This document shows, one piece after another, positions 46,110 to 59,019 of a stretch of 64,000 nt of DNA. A program made the translations under genes and the position numbers. The notes under the pieces were generated by a model. That model saw only the letters and a list, made by a program, of their open reading frames with translations, made no database searches and was not told where the DNA came from. The stretch is from Girardia tigrina (taxonomy: Eukaryota; Platyhelminthes; Tricladida; Dugesiidae), in the NCBI GenBank assembly GCA_001938485.1, contig MQRK01240841.1:4967-68966 (forward strand), written 5' to 3'. The first letter of the stretch is position 1; the number at the start of each line of letters is the position of its first letter.

Positions 46110-47385
46110 TGTTAATTTAAATAAAAAAATTTAAGTTACTATTTTATTAGATGTCTTTCACTTTATACGTGTTATAAAATTTATCTGAAAGGGTTTTAAG
46201 TTTTCAGGAACTTTTTTTCTCCAGAAACCCGTTTGACTTGAAATATTATTTTAATTGTTGATAAATATTAATTTCATAAATAAACTTTTATAATCACTTT
46301 CAAACAAAATATGATTACTTTATAATATTTTTCAAAATTCGAGAAAAAGTTGTTTAAATATTTTAAAAATTACAAAAAAACAAGATAAATAAAATTCTAA
46401 AAAAATTAAATTATTTGAATATTTTAATAGCAAACATCTTTTTTTTAATGCAAATTGTTTTATTTATAATTAATAATAAAATATAAAAGCAATTTTGCCT
46501 AAAACCTAAAAATTTTATTTAAAAGGTGGTTTTAAAAGTTTCGCGTATCAACATTAAACTTCATAAATTATTGTGTTGTTAAAGTTCTTGTTATAAGGTT
46601 GTTTGAAAAACTTAAGACACATTTTTTAAGCCAAGGGATTATTTAAATAAAATTAAATAATTGAGTCTTAAAAATAATCATCCTTTTGTATTTATGGTCA
46701 TTTGCTATCTAAATGGTAGTAGAGAACTTCTCCAGAACGAAGTAATTATTTATTCAAAGCACTGATCTTGATGATGTTTGTGGCGTCATCCTTTTCGAAC
46801 TTTCAACAGCACATGAAAATCTTTATTGATGGTTATATGGAAAAATTAGGTCTTGAAGACAAGCTAGATATGTCAATTCTTCCAAACCTTGATCGAAAAT
46901 TGCTTGTTTGGTTATCAAAATGTTTATCAATATGTCTTCGTACCCTATCATGCTTAAAGAAGACATTTTATAAGCCCATCGGATCAATTGACTTTTTTTG
47001 CAATTTTTGTGTAAGGGTTAATTTTTAGGTTTGATTTTAGTAGATAATTAAAACTAACACTTTATTTATAACTCACGATGTACTTAGCATTAACGTTTTG
47101 CTGTAAATATGTGACTTGGGTGATGATTACTTTTAATACTCAGTTATTTAACTTTATTTAAATCCATTTTAGATTTGTTATTTTGATCCGAAAGAAAAAC
47201 ACTTTTTTCAAAAATATAATTGCAAGGACGCTAATATCATTAGTTTCTTCAATGTTGGAATATTTCTTTTCATATATGGACTTACTAGCACAAAGAAACT
47301 TTTGATATAAAATATTTTTTAATTGAAAAATACATTATCTTTAACCTTTTTTGACATTGAATTCCAAAATAAAATATTTTGTTCG
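46110..47385. other. AT-rich DNA, nothing firm
   Basis: The short plus-strand frame at 46768-47028 has no recognisable domain. The missing 5' part of the following Tc1 element should lie here but could not be identified. Confidence 0.35.
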
Positions 47386-47389
47386 AAAA

Positions 47390-48150
47390 TTTTTTTACAG
47401 TTAGTCTCTTATTACTGCTGGATTCAATACGGTAGTGATTTTAGAAGAGTAAAGAAAGTTTTAAGAAAATCGGGTTTAATGGTTTGGGCCATGTTAGTGC
47501 CTAATGGCCTTATATCCTATGAAATAATGAAAGGATGACAAACATCTATAAAATATATAGAACTAATTAAAAGAAAAGCAATTCCAATAATAAAACTAAA
47601 TTATAAAGATAATTGGATTTTTCAACAGGACAATTGTCCAATTCATACATCAAAAGATGCAAAGCAGTTCTTCAAATCATCAAATGTGACTGCTTTAAAC
47701 TGGCCTCCATATAGTCCAATTTGAACATCATTAAAAATATCTGGTTCATTTTGGCCCAAACAGTTTATGATGGTAAATCAATTAAATATCTTTCAGAATT
47801 GGAAATGAGGATCAAAAAAGCCGTGTTCGAATTCAATGAAAATTACAGACAAATATCGAACAATCTTTATAATTCTGTTTCCTCTAGACTTTTTTTCTGT
47901 AATAATAAAACATGGAGACAGAATTAAGTATTAATAAATGTGTTTTTTGTATGTTTCAAAACATCGTACGGTTAATTTTGAAATGCTTTTATTTTAAAAT
48001 AAAGTTATTATATCAGTGTTAGAATTAAATATTAAAATAACACTATACATTTAGTAAACTAATATTGTGTAATCTGTAGTACGAATAAAATATCATATAA
48101 TTGTATTTCTTTCAGTAATAGAATCGTACGGATAATTTTGAAACAGACTG
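47390..48150 (+). mobile_element. Tc1-like element, 3' half with paired direct repeats
   Basis: The transposase C-terminal half is readable: SGLMVWAMLVPNGLISYEIM, KDNWIFQQDNCPIHTSKDAK, LNWPPYSP, then NIIKNIWFILAQTVYDGKSI and a tail to 47927. A stop follows EIMKG, and there is a frame change after PPYSP. The 3' terminal repeat ends ...GATAATTTTGAAACAGACTG and is followed by TA at 48151. The motif ATCGTACGGNTAATTTTGAAA occurs twice in the same orientation, about 160 bp apart (47963 and 48123). This is the IR/DR arrangement of some Tc1 elements. The 5' end was not found. Confidence 0.75.
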
Positions 48151-48154
48151 TACC

Positions 48155-49150
48155 AAGTCGCCCTACTAACTATTTTAACATCAAAGAAAACCTAGAAACC
48201 CATAGTGGTAAAATTGTCACAATCTAACCCTTCGTCGTATGATTCTTAGAAAGATGGCACCAATGAAATGATGACCTTCTGCAAAATATATTTTAGTTAC
48301 TTGATGACATCTTGTAATATTCAACTAGAGTAGCCATATGAAACATCGCACTTTGAGCAAAACATTATCGCCAATTCGTATTATACATCTCAAAAGACGA
48401 GATTAATATAGATGACACTGCCCAATATCAAAGTTGTAACCTTTTTTCTAAGTATACTTTCCCGGTCATAACGCATAGTTCCTCATCTTGGGAAAAGGAG
48501 TATTAATATAGCCCGGTTTTAGGACATCACTTCTCTTAGGTATAGCAGAATATCTATATGGTATTTGCTTTTAAGTAATCGGTGCAATTAAATTAAATTA
48601 AACTTTTATGTATATTGTCTTTGTTTTAACTAAAAAAGTTTGTATGCACTTTTGCTAAAAATTGCTAAATTTTAGTATGTTTTTCTTTATTTTGGTCTTT
48701 ATTTTTATTTAATTATTTATCTATTATTTGCAAAATTGAAAAAAAACCACAATGATTTATGAGCTTTCCTTTCGGAGACAATTTGATATCGTTTGCTTTA
48801 ATATGATAAGACACGCTAATAAAAAGAGAAGGAGACATCTTTTTAAGTAGACAATTCTTATTAAACTGATGTATTTTTTTCTTAAAAATATAACATCTCA
48901 TATATCAAGTACAAATAATAACAGCAATTTAAAATTATAAAATTTATTCTGCCTTTTGATGGATAAATTAACCAAAATCTCCCAGGATGAAATACTTTTG
49001 ATAATTTATAGGTTATTTTATTTCTAACATTTTCTATGACTTATGTTTATATCTATAAAGACATTAAATAAAAATTAATTACATATTTAAAATTTAATTT
49101 GCTTCAATTAATAATCTTTTTATTCAAATATATTAAGAAGGTTTATTCAA
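48155..49150. other. Unresolved
   Basis: From 48155 to 48560 the composition is less AT-rich than its surroundings, without a readable frame. The rest is A+T-rich. Confidence 0.35.
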
Positions 49151-49154
49151 TGTT

Positions 49155-49660
49155 ATTGCGAGTAATGTTTGGAATGTTGATGTTTTTTGTTTGGATATTA
49201 TATGTTGATTTGGAATTGTGTCTCTTCTACTCAGAAGGATGAAGAATATTTTAATTCTTAAAATATGAAACAAATTTAATTCAAATTTAAATTAATTAGT
49301 TGAATTTATTTTGATTTATGATTGTAAATTTTATATGATTTTATTAATTTTATTTTAAATTTTTTAAATTAATAAATCAAATTATTATTTTTAAATAATT
49401 AATATTCATTTTATTTTTAACCAATAAAATTTATAGTAAATATTTAAAAAAGAATATATTTTATAAGTTCAGATTTTTGGAAATTTAATCTTTTAATCGA
49501 TGAAAATGAGGAAAAACATTAATATGGATTATCGAAAATATGATATAAATTGTGATTTCAATAAAAGTTGTAATAAATACGTGGTTTCTCTAAGCAACTA
49601 TTATGGATTTTCCAAAAAAAATATTTTTGAAACCAAAAATAAATAAAAATAATATTTAAC
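49155..49660 (+). mobile_element. Ty3/gypsy LTR, leader and gag start
   Basis: An LTR-like block (GGAATGTTGATGTTTTTTGT, TATATGTTGATTTGGAATTG, CTACTCAGAAGGAT) is followed by a leader and a short gag start at 49524 (MDYRKYDINCDFNKSCNKYV), related to the gag N-terminus at 9103 (MDYSES ... CKCNKC). Only about 45 codons are present. Confidence 0.65.
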
Positions 49661-49664
49661 TTTA

Positions 49665-52165
49665 ATTTTGTAGACTTATACGTAAAAATAAATTATAAGA
49701 AATTAAATAAAACTGAACTTATATTGAAAATTATACACATATTCTTGTACATAAATTATAAGGGTAGGTAATAATATAATGATTTATTTTAAACGTTAAA
49801 TTTATTTGAAAAGTACATTTTGAATTCTTTTCGTAAAAAAAGATTCCTCCTTGAACCTGAATTTGGTATTAAGGTGGTCTAAGACCAAAAAATATATTAT
49901 TGGTGAAAATAATTTATTTATGAAATCAATTAAGTTAGTTAATTTAAAATTATAATGAAAATTAATGCTTAAATTATCCTTTAATAATTAATATTAATAT
50001 CATTTTCTAAATTTGTAGAAAACCAGTAAAATAAGTCCACATTACCACAATTCTTAAGATTATATAGATTACGGATATGGACTATAAAGGGTCTTATAAT
50101 CGTACATATCGACGATAAACAATTTAAAAAATTAGCTGAAATACTTCAAGCAATCAAGTTCAGTTTGCCTTGGATCCTACTAAAAAGTAACAAAAAAGAT
50201 TTCGAGCTGCAGTCATCGTTGCCATCAACAGAATAAGATGATGCCTACTGAAATTATATAAATATTTGCATTTTATTTTTATACTTTAAGAGGGGTTAAA
50301 GTATACTGATAAATATTTTTTTATTAAAATTTATATATTGTTTTTATAATACAATAGGGTCATGTTTGGCTATCTTTAATTTACTTGATATTATTTCTTT
50401 TGAAGAAAGGTAATTTCGAAAACAAAAAATTCATTTTTAAGGAAGGAAGTCAAAAAGAATATATTACTAAATTTATTATCGCCAGAAATTTAAAACCGAC
50501 CATAAATCAAAAGAATCTTGGAAATAAAAGTCGAAACCAAAATTTCTTGATGAAAAAAGTACTACCAAGGAATATTCCTGAATTACAACAAAAAGGAACT
50601 CTAAAAAACCTACATTACCCTTGGAATCGTGAACAAAGTCAATATTCAACATTTACAAATTTATTAAAACTTCAAGACATTAACATTATTTAAAAAAATT
50701 ATTGAAGAACTACATTTTCATTTTTCGCAAGAACCAGTTTCTACCTTTCCAAATATAAATAGATATATTTTATTTTAATTGAAAACTGTATAATATAGTA
50801 CATATTGTTATTTTATTAATTTCCAGTTTTTGTAAAATTAATTTATACTAAAAAGTTTTTTAAACATAATTTTGTTATTTTAAATTCACAAATATTTATG
50901 TAAATATTATTTAAACTGAACAAAACTTTATGATCACTTATTTTTAAATTGCTTAAACTAGCGCATTAATTAGTTTTGATTTTACTTTTAATTTTCGGGC
51001 ATTAATTTATTTTAAAAAATAAAATTTGTAGTCGATTAATTTTTAAACTCAAAATATTATTGTTAATTAAAATACTTTTTTAATACTTCCTTGTTTACAA
51101 ATATTTCCAAAGATTTTTTAATATTGTATTTCTTTGTAAAAATAAAATTCAGTCAATTAATTTTTAAAAGTCACACAAAATATTATTTCTAATTAAACAA
51201 TTTTTAACATTATATTATTTTGGAAAATCAATTTTTTTTAGATTTTTAAAATTTTTATTTGATTTTTGTCAAAGGATTTTAATTTATCATGTATAAATAT
51301 TTAAATATTAAATTTGAAAATTTTATCGTTCGCCATGATTCTATCATTTACAAGAAGACAAAAGAAATGTTAGATTTACATCATTTAGCTCTGAATCCTT
51401 CCTTAATCATATTTTTGCCGAAGACAATAAAGAGCTTTAAAACATTTGCCTTAAAAAGCAATCAAAAATACCAATTTACATGACTTTCTAAAATTTAAAT
51501 TTCGAACAGTACAACAAAAGAACTAAAAAAAGTAGAAATACTTTGGTTTGTAAGTTGATTTAATGACTCAAACATTTCTTCGTTTTTTCCCTGAATTTTA
51601 TTGTTAGCATAAATTTAATAATGAGGAAGTTCAAAGATATTTTAAATGGCCCACCTGGACAGACTGAAAGTTCCCTTTACGAAGAAAAATAGTATGGATT
51701 CAAACCCATAGAATGTTGTAAAAAGAAGAAGGTATATTGGGAGAAGATAGAAATAAAGAATAAAGAATCATATATAGAGTGGTTGAGAAAATATATGTGT
51801 GATGAATAACTGTAATGTTTAAACTTTTTATGATCCAAACAAATATTAACCCAATAAACAGTTTGGTCCATGTATAGCAAGCTATGCAGTTAAGGTAATT
51901 AAATTATGAAAAATTATTTTGGATCATATATGATCCACTAGCGGGTAAGGTGTTGAATTCAATATTAGTATTTACAAATATGCTAAGTTATATATAAAAA
52001 AATCATATTTTATTTCGTAATTTTATGATTGTTTAAATTGGAACTTTTTAAAACACTAAAAGCGAAATATTTGTTAAAAAAATAATTATTCAAAAAATAT
52101 TTTTTATATTCTGTTAGATAGAAAAATAAAAATAAGTTTTCAGTAATACTTGTATAATTATAATA
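49665..52165. other. AT-rich DNA with one unassigned 102-codon frame
   Basis: The frame at 50385-50693 (+) is rich in K, N and Q (for example KVLPRNIPELQQKGTLKNLH) and has no recognisable domain. It could be chance or a remnant. Nothing else is supportable. Confidence 0.3.
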
Positions 52166-52170
52166 AACAA

Positions 52171-52629
52171 TTATTTATAACAGTTTTCATTTTTTGAGAA
52201 ATTCGGTGACACTTTATTTGTTATATTAAGAACACAATTGTGACTTTCAATATTTTTATGAAAATTACAAGTTGAATTATCCTCAGGACAATCTTTACCA
52301 AAGATTTCATACATTTGTATTCTTCTTAATAATTTATGACTTTATTTATATTATCTTAGTTAATGGAGATGACATAATATGTTAAAATATATACTACAAA
52401 TTTTATTGATTAAAAATTAAAATGAATATTAATTATTTAAAAAAATATTATTTTAATTTATTTATTTAAAAATTGTAAATAAAATTAATTAACTTATTAA
52501 AAATTTTACAACTATCTTAAATAAGAAATAAATTTAAACATTACATATTTTCAGATAATAAAATTTCCAATATTAATCATCCACGCAACATTCAAACACA
52601 AAACATCAACACTCCAAATATTCCTCACA
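52171..52629 (-). mobile_element. Ty3/gypsy LTR, leader and gag start
   Basis: Read on the minus strand, TGTGAGGAATATTTGGAG at 52629 opens an LTR-like block. A gag start at 52314 (MYEIFGKDCPEDNSTCNFHK, later NVxN-type KVSPNFSKNEN) ends at 52171 after 47 codons. It is similar in layout to the loci at 5440, 49155 and 57724. Confidence 0.6.
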
Positions 52630-52639
52630 ATTTTTAAAT

Positions 52640-53460
52640 AATTTTATTATTTTTAAAAATGATAAAATACCAAAATATTTACGGAATTTACTGTATTTCA
52701 AACTTTCTATACAATATAGCTTGTTTCCTATCTTTTTCGTCCCTCCAGCAGTTAAATATTACACTTTTAATAATACTTCTGTAAATCAAAATATTTGTTA
52801 CAGTTGGCGAAATATTCATCATTAAAGAATAATGAACTTAATTGAATGTTTAATGACAGGAAATAATAAATTTGTTGCCACTTAGTAACAGTTATATGTC
52901 AAAACGATTTTCTCCGACAATTTAAACAAAATTTTAAATTTATTTGTCATCATTGCGAATATCCGTAATTGTAAAGTGCCTTTTCCAAATCAAACAGAAG
53001 TCGTTTTATGACTGTTGATTAAAATAAAATTTCTTGTTAAAGAAAAACGAGAAAAACATTTTTTTTCTTAAAATTGTTTTGAATATTAAAAAAAATAATT
53101 GTACTATATTGTATAATAAAATTGTATTGAATTAAAATTATATTTAATTAATATCAATAAAAATAATGTTGGTAAAATACCCATGAAGTATTTACAAGAT
53201 CATTCTGAAATACACGAATTTTTTAATTTGTTTTAATTTAATGAAAATATAAATACATTAAACCAGTAGGTGATTTCGAATTAAAACAAAATTTCTGCCA
53301 CACTGAAATATTAAAACAAAAATGTTCATTAAAATGTAATATAAATATTTGGAATCAGTTATAAACTATTAAGCATGAAATTTGTAGGAATTTTTAGAAT
53401 TAATTCAAATAGTTACAAATTGACAATGACTTAAAATTTTTTTTTCTGTTTTTTATTAGT
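52640..53460. other. AT-rich DNA, nothing recognised
   Basis: No supportable feature. Confidence 0.4.
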
Positions 53461-53464
53461 ATAT

Positions 53465-55300
53465 ATGTTGGTCAATAATAATTATATCAATAAAAATTAA
53501 CTTCAATGATTCATAACCTGTTTTAATAATTAGTATTTTAAAATATTGAAAAGGCAGAAATTCTATTATTAAGTACGAAATCCTACGTGATACATCAGCA
53601 TCAGAAGCCATGCAAACCATCTAAAATGTAATCAGATTAGTGTGTTACTCCTGGGATAAATACCCCGGGAAAAAACTTGGTTTTAGATTTCCCGAATCCA
53701 GGGAATTTGAAAGTTTTCCCGGGACTTTTAATGAGATGTTAAAATATTTGAAATTGAATTTAATTATATTTATTTTTTTATTAGAACCAATCAAAATACG
53801 AGTAAAAGAAAGAAGAAATCCGGATTAGATTTCACAACTTAAATATTTTCAAAATCCAAATTTTTTTCACAAGAACTTATTATAAATGTCAATGATGAAA
53901 ATAAAACGAGGCGTTGTGTAGAAACAGTAGAATTAAAGATTAAATAATAATAATAATGAAAATTAAATTATTATTATAAGTGATATTATATCGACTTCCA
54001 CTACGGAAGCAGAAGAAGAATTAAAATTAAGGTTAAAAAAGGCAATTGAAGAATCAAAAGAGAACTGTGTACCCACTCCTACTACTAACATTATGACCTT
54101 CAAATATTGAAGAAAGAAATATTATTATTTGAAGGGACTGGTAAAATGACACTAAATTTAGAAAAATTATTTAATGTTTAATTATATTCAACCGACATCT
54201 AGGAGAGCGAATAAGTGTTTTCAAATTTATGTTCCAAAAACGATCAAATTTAATTGACAAGTCAATTAATGCATTATGCTTCCTTAAAACTTATTTTATT
54301 AGAAATGATAAAAAATAAAATATATTTCAATTTGTTTTGTTAATAATTATTTTGATTTAAATGAAACTTATGTGATTTATTTTGATGTGATTCAATGGAT
54401 TTGAAATACTTAAATATATTATTATTTATATTTTTATTAAATTTTGCCAAATAAAACTTCAATAAACATATATAAATCATTTGTGTGCTCATCTTAAGTA
54501 AACAAAACCAAACATTTTTTATTGTAGAAATTAATAAGAGTGAAATCCCGGGACCGGGGAATTTCCCGAGAAATAGATTTTTTCCAATCCCGAATCTCGG
54601 GAGTCAAAAAATATCTGGAAAAGTAACACACTAAATCAGATACAATGCTGAAACGCAGCAGTTAGTCTCAAATTGCTTCAGGAAATTCGTGAAAGGTAAT
54701 TTTAATCTCACAACAGCACAACATTTAGTCAAAAGCTCAAGACTCATCAAAAGAAGCTGAAGATGATTGGTTGGTAGGCTGCCACATGCGTTATCCATTA
54801 TGCTCATATGAAACCTTTTTCGATCACATCAGATGTGTACAGTAGCCAATTGGAAGATGTGATGAAGAAACTCAAAGAAAAACAACCGCGTTTGGTTAAC
54901 AAGTCAACTCTCATCTTGATTCACGACAATGCAAAACCACATAATGCACTTAAGACCAAGAGAAAATTTATAGGAACTTGATTTAAAACTTCCCCATCAT
55001 CCTCTATACTCACCAGACCTAGCTCTAACTGACTACCATTTCTTTTTTAATTTTAACAATGTTTTGATAATAAAAATATTCAATTTCGAAGATGACGTAA
55101 AATTACCCTTCCAGGAATTTATAGATACTCGTCCAACAATTTTTTATTTAAATGACTTAAACAAGCCATCGCTCAAATGGTAAAAATGTGTCAAAAATAT
55201 GGTTACATACTTTGTTGAATGACATAATATTTGTATTGGTAAATAATCAAAAAATTTTGACTTTAGTTCTACGAATTTTATACTTGAAGACCTTATATAT
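53465..55300 (+). pseudogene. Mariner transposase, copy B, split by a hAT insertion
   Basis: The N-terminal part (EAMQTI, then across the insertion site NVIRYNAETQQLVSNCFRKF and VKGNFNL) is interrupted at 53638-54633 by a hAT element. The remainder continues to about 55220: KKLKEKQPRLVNKS, ILIHDNAKPHNALKT, LPHHPLYSPDLALTDYHFF, FEDDVKLPFQEFIDTRP and LNKPSLKW. The family is the same as 32010-32660. It carries frame changes and stops independent of the insertion. The right terminal repeat is probably near 55290 (GACCTTATATA); the left is uncertain. Confidence 0.8.
53638..54633 (+). mobile_element. Non-autonomous hAT element with perfect 8-bp target duplication
   Basis: The ends TAGTGTGTTACT and AGTAACACACTA are inverted repeats. 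AATCAGAT stands on both sides (53630-53637 and 54634-54641), the 8-bp duplication of hAT elements. Subterminal regions at both ends are dotted with CCCGGGA/TCCCGGG motifs. Inside is a small remnant of acidic coding sequence (EAEEELKLRLKKAIEESKEN, 54005-54068), and the 996-bp size argues for an internally deleted copy. It sits inside the mariner transposase of copy B, so it is younger than that mariner. Confidence 0.9.
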
Positions 55301-55304
55301 ATAT

Positions 55305-55730
55305 ATAATGTTTGATGAGTAAAAACGTTTGTAATCTAATTATTTTTTTTCTCATTAAATGTTATGGATTTACTTATTCTCTTGAGTAGATCCAAACCTC
55401 TCTGTTAAAAATTAAGAGTGTCACCTTACTTTTAAGATAAGTAAATTTTGGTTTTATATGTTATTCTTATTCATTTAAAGTTAATTTTATAGATATAAAA
55501 GATACAATCATCTCTAAAGTACAACTGAAAATAATATTTTCTTTATTATTGGACATTTAATAGTTAGTTGTATCCGAGATGAAAATTTTTCTTGTAATCC
55601 AAATTTCATTCCTTTCCCCAATATCGATTACGGGAGAATCAGGGAAACTTCTGTTTCATCAATTTTTTCTTTAAAAAGTACCTAGAATATTCTAAGAGGC
55701 ATTTTTGCTTCTTTCCTTATCTGAATCAGA
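55305..55730. other. AT-rich DNA, nothing recognised
   Basis: A short TA run near 55305, otherwise featureless. Confidence 0.4.
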
Positions 55731-55734
55731 ATTG

Positions 55735-56385
55735 GAGCTGCTATCATTACTGACACATTTTATCTTCTAGGTTCTCTATCGGGATCAAAATTAGTATTCC
55801 CATAGTCATTTTGATCATAATGCTTATCCAAATCTGTGGCTACCGCTAATTGTATTTAAGCATCGTCAATTACTGACAGAGTTCTTGAGGATACATACCA
55901 TTTTTGACCTTCATATATTGAATTATTGATCATCCATTACTACTAGTGTTGCAATAGTCACAATTATTTCTGTCATTGCTTTTGATCCTCTCAATCCAAC
56001 GGTATCGGAACTCTTTAACGGTTATCCACTAACATACAGTTACTGCTATCTGCAACTTATATTCCCATTCTGTTGGTCATGATGGTGCTCAGATCTTTCT
56101 TTTTCGTTTTCTCTCGCCTTTATTTAATCAAATTTGAATTAATCCACAAATCCGTATGAAGATGAGAGAATCATACGTGTCTATAGTTTATTCTTCCATC
56201 TCGGTTCATCAGAATTTGTCGGGATCATCAAGCTCTTCTGTCATGAACCTCATAGATTTGTTAAAAGAAATTTTCATGTCTTTTACAAATAGATATCATG
56301 AAAAAGGTTCTTTAATTCTCATTGATGTACTGTGTGAGAAGTGGTTGCAACATCAATATCTGAATTCATTTTTTTAACACCAAAA
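55735..56385 (-). other. Unresolved coding-like region, perhaps a decayed gag
   Basis: The composition is balanced and minus-strand frames contain plausible protein pieces (FMTEELDDPDKF, IKARENEKERSEHHHDQQN, SDTVGLRGSKAMTEIIVTIA) separated by breaks. An LTR-element gag is one possibility. No diagnostic motif was found. The 73-codon plus-strand frame at 56156 is probably a shadow. Confidence 0.3.
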
Positions 56386-56389
56386 TTTA

Positions 56390-57715
56390 TTAATATAACA
56401 ACAATTCACATATTTAAACAAATTTTCCTGTTAATTTAATTATCTCGCCACAAATTAATATACTAAATTCTTTTCTATTCAATTTTTAAAATCTTGCAAA
56501 TTTATTAAATACATTTCACATTAAAACTAAAAATTTATTTTAAAATTTATTTTTAAAATCGTCTCATAACTTATATTAAAATATATAAATTTTTATGTCT
56601 GTAAAATCATTTTTATTTATAAATAAATATTTAATATTTAATGGTTTTCTTTTCATTTTTAATTTTAAGATATTTAATAGATACATTAAAAAATATTTTT
56701 TTATTTTTAAATAGATATTTAATTTTTTTATGATTTTCTTTTATTATGTCATTTTTAATTTTTTAAAATATTTAAAAAACACATTGAAAACATATTTTAT
56801 TTTTAAATACGTATTTGATTTTTTAATAGTTGTTTTATTATATTATTTTTAATTTTAAAATATTTAATAAGCATATTAACATTAAAATATTTTACCTTTT
56901 AAATTAAAAAAAGTAATAAATTATTCTGGTGAGATAAAAATTTAAATTAACCCCTCATTTAGTATTTTTGAATAATTTTGTTTAAAATCTTAAAATGAAT
57001 TTTAATTTTAAAAAAATTTTTACATTGTCTTAATAATTTTCAAAAGTATTTTTCATACGTCTTGAAAATCAAACAAAAACATTTAAATTTGTCATTTTGA
57101 TGGAAGTATATTTTGTTTTTATGTTCTCACTTATATTTGTTCCCATAAGCTTTGGCTTTTTGATTCATGAAAAGTTTAAAATTCATGTAGTAGATAAATA
57201 ATTTTAATGATTAAATATTAGGACATTCGCACTTTGACCATGGAAAAATTATTCTAGCAGATATTTTTTCCAGCAGAAAATTTTATTATAAATTTATTTT
57301 GTTTGTTATTCACATAATATCAAACATCACTAATTAAACAATTAGTCTTATGAGAAAATGAATAATAAAGTAATTAGAAAGTAAATTAAAGTAAAATAAA
57401 AATAATAAATAATCTAAAGAAAGATTTAATATTTTCTGTTATAAAAATAACATTTACTTTTATCTTTTAATTACAATTTTCTTTTAATAAAGTCTTTGTA
57501 GATGTAGAGAATATGAGATTTTAATTTAAATCTCTTTTATTTTTTTTTATTCACGAATAATCTTTTTTAAGTGTTTGCTTTTTTTTATTTTCCATAGATT
57601 TTAAGATTTGATTTAAATGAATTTTTAATACAGATTTATTTTAATACAGAATTCAATTATAAATGTTGCTTTTGATGCCTGAATGTTCTTTTTTATTTTT
57701 CAGATATAAGGAACA
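56390..57715. other. Very AT-rich DNA, nothing recognised
   Basis: Imperfect repeats of ATTTTTAAAATATTTAA-like units without clear structure. Confidence 0.4.
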
Positions 57716-57723
57716 CTCATGTT

Positions 57724-58192
57724 TATGAAGAATATTTTAATTTGTTTGAATGTGTGAATGTATGGATGCTGTATGTTGATTTAAGTATGTTGAATCTAGA
57801 ATGGTGATTCACCCACCCAGATGGAAATTGGTATTTTTTATTTAAATTTAAAGAGATTGACTATTCGAACACAATTAAAATTAAGTTTAATATTTTTTAG
57901 TAAAATAAAATGCATTTTTAATAATTTGATGACATTTTTATTATTTTAAGATTTATTGAGAAATGGTAAAAATTATTATTTTTTTAATTAATATTTAGAA
58001 AAATTGTTCAAATAATCATGATTAAAAACAGAAATAAGAAAACCAATTAGAAGGATGACAAACGATGAAAGACCTTCTGCGAGTTTTAATGACTCTAAAT
58101 GTGATTGTAATAAACATTCAAACGAGACTTGTTTAAATGTTCTTAATAATGTTTGTTATGAGAATAATCACACCGTTTTTAATTATTTATAA
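57724..58192 (+). mobile_element. Ty3/gypsy LTR, leader and gag start
   Basis: It is closely related to 5440-6105 (shared ATGGATGCTGTATGTTGATT and GAATCTAGAATGGTGATTC), with a shorter leader. The gag start at 58055 (MTNDERPSASFNDSKCDCNK) runs 45 codons to a stop. The CDCNK motif matches CKCNK at 9103. Confidence 0.7.
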
Positions 58193-58194
58193 AC

Positions 58195-59015
58195 TTTAAT
58201 CATTCGAATAAAATTTGATATAATAATAATTTATTTTTCTATTTTGTTGTTTCATGCACTCTAGGTTAAGAATAACTTTGGAGACGTTCAATGTAGAACT
58301 ATTCTTCAAAAGCTTTTGAAACTTATATATATATATATATAAAACTCATATCTGTTATGACTTATTAGTATGTACAATGTAATTCACTTCCTGTATCCTC
58401 CAGTTCGTCTTTTTCTCTGAAAAAAAATTTTCAAGACTCACATTTAAATTGAGAGAATATAATTGTTTATTTTTGTTTTCGAATATATAGAGCATATTTG
58501 ATTTAATAATCTACAATGATATTAATAAAACCTATAACATTCTATATCAGCAAAAAGAGCAAAAAATTGAATTTATCAAATGCAGTGGAATTTAAATCTA
58601 ATCATTTTTAATGTAAGAATGGCTTGGGAAAATTAGTAATTTTACTTTTTATATATAATTAATTTATTTTGCACCTCACTCTATTTTCGCCACCTTGTTC
58701 TTTCGCATGTTTTTAATTTTTTTTCTGTAATATATTGTAAATAAATGTATTTTAACATACCTTTATATATTACTTCTTTTTTTTCAATTTTTTTTGTAAA
58801 ACAATGACTTGCCTTAATTTCTTAGAGTAATGTGTTTTTTAATTGAATTTTTTTTCATTATTTATTTTAATTAAGTATTTTTCATTATATTTTTAATCAT
58901 ATAATATTTTTCCATTTTATTTTTAATTTAAATCTTTTTGTATATTTTTTCATTGATTTTTCTCATACATTATTTGTACATTTTGTTTTTTTCAAAACGT
59001 TGTTTTTTTATTGAT
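58195..59015. other. AT-rich DNA, nothing recognised
   Basis: A TA run at about 58326-58341, then T-rich sequence. Confidence 0.4.
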
Positions 59016-59019
59016 TTTT

